14,116 nucleotides of DNA from Bacteroidota bacterium (GTDB taxonomy: Bacteria > Bacteroidota > Ignavibacteria > Kapaibacteriales > UBA2268), in NCBI GenBank assembly GCA_022708005.1, contig JAKIZN010000011.1:1-14116 (forward strand), given 5' to 3'. Made by a program: the position numbers and the translations under genes. The notes below the pieces were generated by a model. It searched no databases and was not told the DNA's origin. It was given only the letters and a program-made list of their open reading frames with translations. Positions within the stretch are counted from its first letter, which is position 1; the number at the start of each line of letters is the position of its first letter. Of the stretch, positions 8,178 through 14,116 are shown one piece after another.

Positions 8178-8612
8178 ATGTGCAGAAATTACATTTATTC
8201 CGTTATAGTGGCGATGCTACTTCTATCGTCGCTTGATTTGCTTGCCGATGCAGGCGATACGTTGAAAGTCAGAACAATTGAGTTCCAAGCTCGCCGCGCA
8301 GGCTGGTTCGATATGCCGACGGCAAATAATCAGTTCCAAAGAATAATGATGAACTACAAGCTAAAATGCCCACCGGGCAAGCCATGTGGCGAATGGGACT
8401 ATACCGCTCACGTCTATGTATCGAAATTCTTTTCGGTAAACTTTCGGGTGGATAAATCTTTTCCCGAAAAAATCAGCTTCATGAACGATACTTCTTTTAC
8501 GTTCGATTTTGTAGGTGGAGAAGTTCGCAAAACTCCTAAACAATCAATGACTTTATACTTGTATAACGATGCTGAAAATCCGACTACGCCATCGGATACT
8601 ATCGCTATCTGA
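8178..8612 (+). CDS. N-terminal fragment of the PNGase F-like gene (before the TGA)
   Basis: If the TGA at 8610 terminates, this frame yields 144 residues: a signal peptide followed by the beginning of the first PNGase F-like domain, including the conserved CPPGKPCGEWD segment with D74. It lacks the residues contributed by the second domain (E319 and the later cysteines), so it cannot form the active-site fold by itself. It is part of the interrupted gene, not an independent gene. Confidence 0.6.
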   Translation: MCRNYIYSVIVAMLLLSSLDLLADAGDTLKVRTIEFQARRAGWFDMPTANNQFQRIMMNYKLKCPPGKPCGEWDYTAHVYVSKFFSVNFRVDKSFPEKISFMNDTSFTFDFVGGEVRKTPKQSMTLYLYNDAENPTTPSDTIAI

Positions 8613-8756
8613 CCCACGTATTACACATATAATTTCAACGAGCAAGGCAAAAAAATCGATTCCACATTAGTTGATGCCGACCAAACGCTCGAAAGAGTTT
8701 TCGGGACGCAAGTTCTATTCAACGACGAGAACACATACCAAGATGACTACGAAATT

Positions 8757-10769
8757 ATGCGATATATCACTCCATACGGCAACGGCATTGATTTAGGCGA
8801 AGGCTACACTTGGGTAATGGACGTTACCGACTTCGCCCAACTGCTATCGGACAAAGTGTTCATACACGCACCTTGCGGCGGCTGGGGCGATCAATACGAC
8901 CAAAATACTATGGAAGATTTGGAGCTAACATTTGACTATATCGAAGGAACCCCGCCAAGAGACCTGATTGCTACAGTTCGGCGCTGGAATTTGGGACACG
9001 CTTGGTATAATTCTAATTTTGAAGATAATCTGCCAGCAAGGGATTATACGTTTTCGCCCAACGAAAAGCAAGCTATGTTGAGAATTATCCAATCGGGGCA
9101 CGGCTTTGGCGCCTCGTCTGATAATTGTGCTGAATTTTGCAAAAAAGACGCTTATGTAAAAGTCGATGGAGCGAAAAAATATACTAAATCTATTTGGCGA
9201 GAATGTGGCGATAATCCGCTCTATCCGCAAGGTGGCACGTGGATAATAGACCGCTCTAATTGGTGCCCGGGCGCTGAGATACAATATCATGATTATGACT
9301 TGACTGAATTTATTCAATCGGGGCAAACCCATAGTATTGATTATGATATGCAAAGCTATAATTTCATTCAAACTAATGCCGATGCAACTCCACCATATTG
9401 GCTTATTCGTGGATATTTAATGACTTACGGCGAGCCAAATTTCCAAAATGATGCAAGATTTGTCGAAATAAAAGCACCGAACGCCGATAGGCATTATAAT
9501 AGGATGAACCCGACGGTAGGCAGCCCAATAATCGTAATTCAAAATTCTGGCAGCCAGCCTATCGAAAAAATATCATTCCGCTACGGCAACGACGCCGAAA
9601 ATATGGCAGAAACCGCTATGGAATTAAATCCGCCGTTGAAATTTATGGAAACCCGCGAGCTTATTCTGCCACAAAATGACTGGTATCAGAAAAATGCTTC
9701 GACCATATTTAACATAGAAATAACAAGCTTGAACGATACGCAGGACGAATACGAGGCGAACAACAAAGCAAGCATAGTCTTTTCTGAGAAAATTGACAAA
9801 GTGCCTACTGATTTCACCATAGATTTTACTACAATTAATTCAAATGTTTTGGGATTAACTTCATCGCCATATACGTATAAAATCTATGACTTAGACGGCA
9901 ATATAGTTTTTGAAAAGAAAGGATTAAGAAACAGCACTACTTATAGCGACAATTTTAGCTTGCCCAAAGGCGAATATTCATTTATAGTCGAAAATACTTA
10001 CGGCTACGGCTTTGGATTTTGGTTCTATGCGAGCCAATACGGGCTATCTAATGCTAATTTGCGGTTTACAAAAAATCAATCGCTAATCAAATCACTGCCA
10101 ATTGATTGGGGAAATTACTATAGATTCAGCTTTTCGACTGACTATGTGCCGACCATTCAAACCGACGTTGACACGGAAGAAATCGACTTTGGCAAAGTTG
10201 ATGTTGGCGAAAGTGCGATTAGAGAAATAAAGATTTTCCCCGAAAATGAAAAAGGATTAGTTATTACCGAAATAACTTTGCCGTTTGCAACTAATAAGAA
10301 ATTCAGTATATTAAAAGAAGAAAGCACTTCGAGCGAACCGCGAACACTTCAATTAGGCGATACTCTAACTTTGACTGTGGAATTTCTACCGCTATCGAAA
10401 GGCAGTAAGACTTCGTCATTGCAAATATCGAGCAATGATAAGTATAACAGCCCAATTTCAATACAGCTTATCGGGCAAGGCAACGACCCAACCTCTATAG
10501 AAGAAGATGAAATATCAATAGATTTATCGCTAAGAGCGATAGATAATTCCTTTAGCGAAGTAATAGCCACATGCGTTGGCTCGGAGCTTGGCGAAGCAAC
10601 ACTTTTGGATTATCTTGGCAACAAAATAATGTGCGTCAGCCCAGAGCAAGTTAATAGGAGAACTGCGCGATACTTGATAAACACAGAGCTTTTGCCCAAC
10701 GGCGTGTATTTGCTTGGCGTTGCAACTCCGCAGGGCACAAAGAGCATCAAAATTCCAGTTGTGCGGTAA
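8757..10769 (+). CDS. C-terminal fragment of the PNGase F-like gene (after the TGA)
   Basis: A 670-residue frame beginning at an internal ATG (codon 194 of the full gene). The same frame is open from 8613, and the 48 codons between the TGA and this ATG read as normal continuation (PTYYTYNF, then a DSTLVDADQT stretch), so this ATG is unlikely to be the native start. It carries the second PNGase F-like domain, the anchor-D domain and the T9SS sorting domain, but no signal peptide, so on its own it should stay in the cytoplasm. No Shine-Dalgarno site precedes it. Confidence 0.6.
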   Translation: MRYITPYGNGIDLGEGYTWVMDVTDFAQLLSDKVFIHAPCGGWGDQYDQNTMEDLELTFDYIEGTPPRDLIATVRRWNLGHAWYNSNFEDNLPARDYTFSPNEKQAMLRIIQSGHGFGASSDNCAEFCKKDAYVKVDGAKKYTKSIWRECGDNPLYPQGGTWIIDRSNWCPGAEIQYHDYDLTEFIQSGQTHSIDYDMQSYNFIQTNADATPPYWLIRGYLMTYGEPNFQNDARFVEIKAPNADRHYNRMNPTVGSPIIVIQNSGSQPIEKISFRYGNDAENMAETAMELNPPLKFMETRELILPQNDWYQKNASTIFNIEITSLNDTQDEYEANNKASIVFSEKIDKVPTDFTIDFTTINSNVLGLTSSPYTYKIYDLDGNIVFEKKGLRNSTTYSDNFSLPKGEYSFIVENTYGYGFGFWFYASQYGLSNANLRFTKNQSLIKSLPIDWGNYYRFSFSTDYVPTIQTDVDTEEIDFGKVDVGESAIREIKIFPENEKGLVITEITLPFATNKKFSILKEESTSSEPRTLQLGDTLTLTVEFLPLSKGSKTSSLQISSNDKYNSPISIQLIGQGNDPTSIEEDEISIDLSLRAIDNSFSEVIATCVGSELGEATLLDYLGNKIMCVSPEQVNRRTARYLINTELLPNGVYLLGVATPQGTKSIKIPVVR

Positions 10770-10796
10770 AAGAATCTGTAGCCGTTTATAAAATAG

Positions 10797-10825
10797 CAGA
10801 GCCGACTTGCGATAAGCCGGCTCTG
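10797..10825. terminator. Bidirectional intrinsic terminator between the PNGase-like gene and gdhA
   Basis: A 12-bp stem, CAGAGCCGACTT against AAGCCGGCTCTG with one mismatch, closes a 5-nt loop (GCGAT). It is followed by TTGTTATT on the + strand and CTATTTTAT on the - strand. It sits 27 bp past the PNGase-like stop and 25 bp past the gdhA stop, so it can serve both convergent genes. Confidence 0.75.
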
Positions 10826-10850
10826 TTGTTATTATATAGAGTTTGGAGTA

Positions 10851-12137
10851 TTAAATCCAGCCGCGCATTTTGCATGCTTCGGCAACTCGAGCAATCGATA
10901 TCATATAAGCAGCATCGCGCATATAAACGTTACGCGATTTTGCTAAATCTGCAACTGCACGATAAGCTTCTGTCATCTTGCGATCTAATTTTTCCAAAAC
11001 TTCTTCCTTTGACCAGAAGTAATTCATATTGCATTGTACTTGCTCGAAATATGAACAAGTTACGCCACCTGCATTAGCCAAGAAATCTGGAATAACCATA
11101 ATGCCTCGCTCTTTGAACATTGCATCAGCTTCTGGAGTTGTCGGTCCGTTAGCGGCTTCGGCAACAACTTTTACTGTTTTAGCAATCTTTGGAGCAGTTT
11201 CAGCATTAACTTGGTTTTCTAAAGCGGCAGGCACAAGGATATCAACTTCTTGCTCTATCCAAGCGCCGCCAGGAAGAATTTCGTAGCCCAATCCGCTAGC
11301 TTTTTCTCTGTCTATTTCGCCGAAGTTATTTGTTATGCTCATAATTTCGTCGAAAGAAATGCCCGATGCTTTCTTGTATGTGAAAGATTTTTGCTCGTGG
11401 TGATCCCAGCAAGATACGCAGATAGCGCGTCCGCCGAGTTCAGTATAGAGCTTTAGAGCATGCTGGCTAACGTTTCCAAATCCTTGGAATGAAGCAGTTG
11501 TTTTTGTAATATCAATGTTTAAATCTTTTAATGCTTCTCTTAAAGTATAAATTACGCCAAATCCAGTAGCTTCTTTTCTGCCGAGCGAACCGCCGGAGCC
11601 AACAGGTTTGCCAGTGATGAAGCCGGGCTGTTTCATACCAGTAATTTTTTCGTATTCGTCGAGCATCCATATCATGTGCTGACCAGTAGTCAATACGTCT
11701 GGAGCAGGAACATCTTGAAGAGGACCAACGAGCGGAGCAATGGCACGAACGTAACCACGGCAAACTTGCTCTTGTTCTCTCATTGATAGGTTGTGCGGAT
11801 CGCAAATTACGCCACCTTTGCCACCGCCGAGTGGAATATCCACAACTGCGGTCTTCCAAGTCATCCACATCGATAGAGCGCGAACTGTATCGATTGTTTC
11901 ATGTGGATGAAAGCGAATGCCGCCTTTTGCGGGACCGCGAGCGTCGTTGTGCTGGCAACGGAAACCACGAAAAACTTTATAAGTACCATCGTCCATACGA
12001 ATCGGAATATTGAAGTGTATTTCGCGATTCGGTTGTCTTAATAAATCACAAGTAGCTTGGTCCAAGCCTAATTTCTCAGCAACTGCGTCGAATTGTTGCT
12101 GTGCCATTTGGAATGGATTGAATGATCCTGTAGCCAT
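10851..12137 (-). CDS. gdhA: Glutamate dehydrogenase (Glu/Leu/Phe/Val dehydrogenase family)
   Basis: Catalyses reversible oxidative deamination of L-glutamate to 2-oxoglutarate and ammonia with NAD(P), in the cytoplasm, linking nitrogen and central carbon metabolism. Its 428 residues are typical of the short hexameric class (RocG/GudB and archaeal type). The N-terminal domain has GPAKGGIRFHP (K71), MWMTWKTAVVDIPLGGGKGG (K95 and K107) and the catalytic Asp in VPAPDV (D147). The Rossmann domain has QGFGNVSQHA (218-227), with Ser where the last glycine of GxGxxG often lies. NAANGP-type and NAGGV motifs (EAANGPTTPEAD, then FLANAGGVTCSYFE) follow. The ATG at 12137 has GAGGAA 3 nt upstream. A terminator follows the gene. 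NAD versus NADP preference cannot be settled by eye. Confidence 0.93.
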   Translation of the reverse strand: MATGSFNPFQMAQQQFDAVAEKLGLDQATCDLLRQPNREIHFNIPIRMDDGTYKVFRGFRCQHNDARGPAKGGIRFHPHETIDTVRALSMWMTWKTAVVDIPLGGGKGGVICDPHNLSMREQEQVCRGYVRAIAPLVGPLQDVPAPDVLTTGQHMIWMLDEYEKITGMKQPGFITGKPVGSGGSLGRKEATGFGVIYTLREALKDLNIDITKTTASFQGFGNVSQHALKLYTELGGRAICVSCWDHHEQKSFTYKKASGISFDEIMSITNNFGEIDREKASGLGYEILPGGAWIEQEVDILVPAALENQVNAETAPKIAKTVKVVAEAANGPTTPEADAMFKERGIMVIPDFLANAGGVTCSYFEQVQCNMNYFWSKEEVLEKLDRKMTEAYRAVADLAKSRNVYMRDAAYMISIARVAEACKMRGWI

Positions 12138-12140
12138 AAG

Positions 12141-12146
12141 TTCCTC
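12141..12146 (-). promoter_or_regulatory. Shine-Dalgarno site of gdhA
   Basis: GAGGAA on the - strand lies 3 nt upstream of the gdhA ATG (GAGG core 5 nt away), supporting that start. Confidence 0.6.
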
Positions 12147-12248
12147 ACAAATTTTAATTAATTTAGGATAAACCCGTTATATTTTAATTTTTTACAAAAT
12201 TGTAAATTATATTTATGCAATTTATGACTTTTTTACCATTAAAAAAAA

Positions 12249-12256
12249 CAAATATA
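12249..12256 (-). promoter_or_regulatory. Possible -7 element of the gdhA promoter
   Basis: TATATTTG on the - strand is the same octamer as the pyrB -7 element and matches the Bacteroidota TAnnTTTG consensus. It lies about 110 nt before the gdhA ATG in an AT-rich leader. No convincing TTTG -33 element is present at 19-21 nt, so the call is weaker than for pyrB. Confidence 0.35.
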
Positions 12257-12345
12257 ACTTATGGCAAACACGATAGATAATTGTTATCAGATTAATTCAA
12301 ATAATGCAATGAGAACTTTTTCTATTAGCTATTAGCTGTTTCCCC

Positions 12346-12378
12346 AGATGTCCTACACCTTCGAGGTGTAGGGCATCT
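12346..12378. repeat. 33-bp hairpin repeat, copy 2
   Basis: Exact reverse complement of 7931-7963. On the + strand the stem pairs fully if a U-G wobble is allowed at the sixth position, with a TCG loop. Its left arm (AGATGTCCTACACCT) is also identical to the lone arm at 7787-7801. Confidence 0.85.
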
Positions 12379-12395
12379 TAAACACAAATTGTAAC

Positions 12396-12410
12396 GAACC
12401 CAAAGGGTTC
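12396..12410. repeat. Short hairpin GAACCC-AAA-GGGTTC
   Basis: A perfect 6-bp stem with a 3-nt loop, immediately outside the left member of the 10-bp inverted repeat that brackets the tandem array. No T-run follows. Confidence 0.7.
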
Positions 12411-12412
12411 AA

Positions 12413-12601
12413 ATGTTTGTAGTAATGAATAATCGGTGGTTTATACGACTCCGTAGGAGTCGCATTGGTTTAACATTATACGACTCCGTAGGAGTCGCAT
12501 TGGTTTAACATTATACGACTCCGTAGGAGTCGCATTGGTTTAACATTATACGACTCCGTAGGAGTCGCATTAGGTTATGCAATCTTATTTTCTACAAACA
12601 T
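12413..12601. repeat. 10-bp inverted repeat bracketing the tandem array
   Basis: ATGTTTGTAG at 12413-12422 and its perfect reverse complement CTACAAACAT at 12592-12601 enclose the four tandem units. With the hairpins just outside on both sides, the layout is symmetrical: hairpin, arm, array, arm, hairpin. Confidence 0.7.
12441..12571. repeat. Four tandem 35-bp repeats, each with a CGACTCC-GTA-GGAGTCG hairpin
   Basis: Copies start at 12441, 12476, 12511 and 12546. The first three are identical over 35 bp; the fourth matches for 26 bp (to 12571) and then diverges. Each carries a perfect 17-bp palindrome with a 7-bp stem and 3-nt loop (12446-12462, 12481-12497, 12516-12532, 12551-12567). The spacers between palindromes are identical, which rules out CRISPR. 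Identity among copies indicates recent amplification by slippage or recombination. Confidence 0.92.
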
Positions 12602-12603
12602 CA

Positions 12604-12618
12604 AATCCCTTCGGGATT
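12604..12618. repeat. Short hairpin AATCCC-TTC-GGGATT
   Basis: A perfect 6-bp stem with a 3-nt loop, just outside the right member of the 10-bp inverted repeat. It mirrors the hairpin at 12396-12410 in position but not in sequence. Confidence 0.7.
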
Positions 12619-12728
12619 AAACCTAAATAATGTATTAGAAACCTTATGAGACAGCCCCTTAAATCCTAACCTTTCCTTACAGATACGCAATCAGCCAAAG
12701 CTCCTAATAAATTATTTGGGATTAATCT
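12614..12728. repeat. Right-end repeat, copy 2, with its own inverted termini
   Basis: The core begins ACCTTATGAGACAGCCCC (12641-12658), identical to 7990-8007, and stays similar to copy 1 up to TTAATC. Here, unlike copy 1, the core is bounded by imperfect inverted repeats: 12614-12640 against the reverse complement of 12702-12728, agreeing at roughly 21-22 of 27 positions. The right terminus ends 2 bp before the stop codon of the portal gene. The size (about 115 bp) and structure fit a small non-autonomous mobile element. Confidence 0.6.
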
Positions 12729-12729
12729 A

Positions 12730-13755
12730 TCAACCTTCTCCACTCTCAAGCAGCATTTTGAATTTCGGCAAACTGCCGCATAAACCATTTAGCTTGCATA
12801 CCATAGAGATAAGCTGATTAATAGTTTGCTCGATTAAGCGAATATCTGCCCGCACTACTTCTTTGCGAATAGAAAAATGTGTTTGCGATGCCGCATAAGA
12901 GCCGCTATCGAGTTCAGTCGTTAGAGTTTGAGAAAGCAAAGTTTTGGATATTTCCGCATTGCAGAGCTTTATAAGTTCATAATATAAATCAACGGAACTG
13001 CTGCGGACTGCCTCCTCGAGTGTTATTTCAATATCGGAAGGCGAAACAATTACTGAGTTCTCCGTCATATTACCCAATATTTCAGCCAGCCGCGTAATCT
13101 CCTCTTCGCTGGCGCCGCGAGTATATTTGCCCAATAGCACTGGCATACCGAATTTTTCCATAAAATTTACCCAAAACCTAAGCGCTCCATTTTTGAAAGT
13201 GCACGACCAATAGCATTTGCTAAGCAGCGATGCACCGTAGGGATTTAAGTAAGTGGGGTCGTGCCGAACAGCAAAAATTTTCGCCTCTGGAGCGATTATA
13301 CCATCAATATTATTGGCATTCCTATATCGCAAATTGCCGTTCCCATCGTAGAAAAACCACTCTTGCGGCTTCGGAGTGATGCTCTTGGGCACAAAGCTAA
13401 GGTGCTTTGAGCCAGAGAAATCCCATATAATTTCAAAAGGCTGATAGCCAAACAGCACCGCTTCTAATATATCGGAAATAAACGTATATACATCTATGTT
13501 ACTTAGCATTTCCGACAGTTCTTGCGATAGCGGCTGCTCGCCGTCGATTGCCCAATCTAATGATAAAGTGCCACTTTTTCTTGATTGGATGCAACTCCAA
13601 ACATGCGGATCATTTTTCAAATCGCGCAGCGTTTCGTAATTTCTGCCTCCAACGGCAAGTACTTTGTCGGGATTTGGCAGTATACCGATATGCTTCATAA
13701 ATGAATATCTATTCTCGCGAGTAACAAGCTCGCCCGTGAGCATTTTCTTTTGCAT
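12730..13755 (-). CDS. Phage portal protein, Mu gp29-like (DUF935 family)
   Basis: Portal proteins form the dodecameric ring at the capsid vertex through which DNA is packaged and ejected. The 341 residues follow the DUF935/Mu gp29 pattern: an N-terminal stretch on NPDKVL and the NDPHVWSCIQSRK segment (about 49-61), LFGYQPFEIIW with PKSITPKPQEWFFYD, then DPTYLNPYGASLLSKCYW, FWVNFMEKFGMPVLLGKY, and the C-terminal HFSIRKEVVRADIRLIEQTINQLI region ending near LNGLCGSLPKFKMLLESGEG. Mu gp29 is longer (about 510 residues), so the C-terminal tail is short or lost; a repeat element ends 2 bp from its TGA stop. The ATG at 13755 has AGGA about 6 nt upstream, overlapping the stop of the preceding gene 8 bp away, suggesting translational coupling. 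No terminase or capsid gene is in view; any would lie beyond the right edge. It may belong to a prophage, a phage remnant or a gene-transfer-agent cluster. Confidence 0.85.
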   Translation of the reverse strand: MQKKMLTGELVTRENRYSFMKHIGILPNPDKVLAVGGRNYETLRDLKNDPHVWSCIQSRKSGTLSLDWAIDGEQPLSQELSEMLSNIDVYTFISDILEAVLFGYQPFEIIWDFSGSKHLSFVPKSITPKPQEWFFYDGNGNLRYRNANNIDGIIAPEAKIFAVRHDPTYLNPYGASLLSKCYWSCTFKNGALRFWVNFMEKFGMPVLLGKYTRGASEEEITRLAEILGNMTENSVIVSPSDIEITLEEAVRSSSVDLYYELIKLCNAEISKTLLSQTLTTELDSGSYAASQTHFSIRKEVVRADIRLIEQTINQLISMVCKLNGLCGSLPKFKMLLESGEG

Positions 13756-13763
13756 TTATTGTC

Positions 13764-14116
13764 CTATTTTATTTTTGAAATAATAAATCCCGCGGCAAGT
13801 CCCGCGGCGAAAATCCCAATTTTGCCCATCCATAAATCGCGGCTTTTTCGCTCCGTATCGTATATCATCAAATTATATTTAGCAACTGTATCGGGCGTCG
13901 AAGCAAATTTAAATCTGATAGAATTTTCGGGAAAGCTGTAGCTTACAGTTATCGAATCTTTTGCTATCAAAGTATCGATTGATGCCTCAAATGGCGAAGT
14001 TTCAACTTTTGAAGTATCTCGAATTACAACTCTGGCTTTTGTCTTGAAAGCAACAATCTTTTGTGGAACAATTTCAAATATTGTATCACGAACTATGATG
14101 CTAGGGCTGCTGGCGG
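13764..14116 (-). CDS. Small protein with C-terminal membrane segment, partial (5' end beyond window)
   Basis: I do not recognise this gene. The frame is open from the right window edge to a TAG at 13766-13764. A TTG at 13970 is only an internal possible start, because about 48 further residues are readable upstream (SSPSIIVRDTIFEIVPQK and on). The visible ~117 residues are rich in beta-forming, Asp/Thr-patterned sequence (VRDT, IRDTSKV, then IDTLIAKDSITVSYSF). Then come a charged stretch (ERKSRDLW) and a single hydrophobic segment IGIFAAGLAAGFIISKIK at the very C-terminus, as in a tail-anchored protein. Its stop overlaps the ribosome-binding site of the portal gene, so the two are probably one operon. 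By position it could be a phage accessory or lysis (spanin-like) protein, but no motif proves that. Confidence 0.65.
   Translation of the reverse strand, partial: ASSPSIIVRDTIFEIVPQKIVAFKTKARVVIRDTSKVETSPFEASIDTLIAKDSITVSYSFPENSIRFKFASTPDTVAKYNLMIYDTERKSRDLWMGKIGIFAAGLAAGFIISKIK

Larger units (their letters stand above)
8178..10769 (+). pseudogene. PNGase F-like exported protein with T9SS sorting domain, interrupted by in-frame TGA
   Basis: One 863-codon frame read straight through except for TGA at codon 145 (8610-8612). A signal peptide (about 1-24) precedes a PNGase F-like double domain (about 30-400): CPPGKPCGEWD (64-74), DVTDFAQLL, EGTPPRD, NCAEFC (316-321), WRECG, PQGGTW and DRSNWCPG. 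PNGase F removes N-linked glycans from glycoproteins. By comparison with Elizabethkingia PNGase F, Asp60 corresponds to D74, Glu206 to E319 and the disulphide cysteines to C64/C70, C317/C321 and C343/C363. Glu118 appears to be replaced by glycine (G234 in PCGGW). A beta-sandwich region follows, then an ASPM/Hydin-like choice-of-anchor D domain (about 660-770) and a T9SS sorting domain (about 780-863). The break separates the export signal from the sorting domain, so without read-through the product should not be exported. It could instead be a sequencing error or a leaky TGA. No SD is visible; TAA at 8169 fixes ATG 8178 as the start. Confidence 0.8.
12298..12728. repeat. Intergenic composite repeat block B (non-coding)
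   Basis: Together with the gdhA leader this fills the 592-bp gap between gdhA and the portal gene and has no plausible gene. In order it holds: CAAATAATGCAATGAGA (12298-12314, shared with block A), the 33-bp hairpin (12346-12378), hairpin GAACCC-AAA-GGGTTC (12396-12410), ATGTTTGTAG (12413-12422), four 35-bp tandem copies (12441-12571), CTACAAACAT (12592-12601, inverse of the earlier 10-mer), hairpin AATCCC-TTC-GGGATT (12604-12618), and the right-end repeat reaching the portal gene stop. Confidence 0.75.

Noticed and set aside
8610..8612. Selenocysteine at the in-frame TGA
   Set aside because: The position is not a Cys-type redox site in the PNGase F fold, and I could not identify a convincing SECIS hairpin just downstream by eye. 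Trp or Arg is a simpler ancestral residue.
12441..12571. Possible CRISPR array (short regular palindromic repeats)
   Set aside because: The spacer sequences between the palindromes are identical, the period is only 35 bp, and no cas genes are in the window. It is a simple tandem repeat.
13764..13970. A 68-residue protein starting at TTG 13970
   Set aside because: The frame remains open upstream to the window edge with similar composition, and no ribosome-binding site precedes the TTG, so the gene is a longer partial one.

Overview
The window suggests an AT-rich bacterium of the Bacteroidota / Ignavibacteria / Kapabacteria (FCB) group. Two large exported proteins, a gingipain-type C25 peptidase and a PNGase F-like protein, each have an N-terminal signal peptide and a C-terminal domain of the type IX secretion (T9SS) sorting kind. 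The pyrB promoter fits the Bacteroidota consensus (TTTG-N~20-TAnnTTTG). pyrB, gdhA and the portal gene also have recognisable Shine-Dalgarno sites, which favours the Ignavibacteria/Kapabacteria side, but the lineage is an inference.

Layout from left to right: (1) the 3' part of an MscS-family mechanosensitive channel gene on the + strand, entering from the left edge. (2) Convergent to it, a - strand pair: pyrB (aspartate carbamoyltransferase), followed 12 nt later by a 1902-residue C25 peptidase that resembles PorU and carries a probable ILEI/FAM3-like domain. (3) A 531-bp non-coding region with the pyrB promoter and a block of nested inverted repeats. (4) A + strand PNGase F-like exported protein gene broken by one in-frame TGA at 8610-8612; the rest of the 863-codon frame is open. 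(5) A shared bidirectional terminator, then gdhA (glutamate dehydrogenase) on the - strand. (6) A 592-bp non-coding region with the gdhA leader and a second, more elaborate repeat block: four 35-bp tandem copies, each holding a hairpin, bracketed by inverted repeats and further hairpins. (7) A - strand phage-type pair at the right edge: a small protein with a C-terminal membrane segment that runs off the window, and a Mu gp29-like (DUF935) portal protein. This is probably the edge of a prophage or phage-derived particle cluster.

The metabolic genes (pyrB, gdhA) and the channel are ordinary housekeeping genes. The accessory content is the T9SS cargo, the phage-type pair and the repeats. The two repeat blocks share a left boundary motif, a 33-bp hairpin (exact reverse complements of each other) and a roughly 90-bp right end. 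Both lie just upstream of a - strand housekeeping gene, so they look like two diverged members of one dispersed family. No clearly new multi-gene system is visible. The best candidates for follow-up are the interrupted PNGase-like gene, the C25 peptidase/ILEI architecture, the repeat family, and the phage module continuing beyond position 14116.
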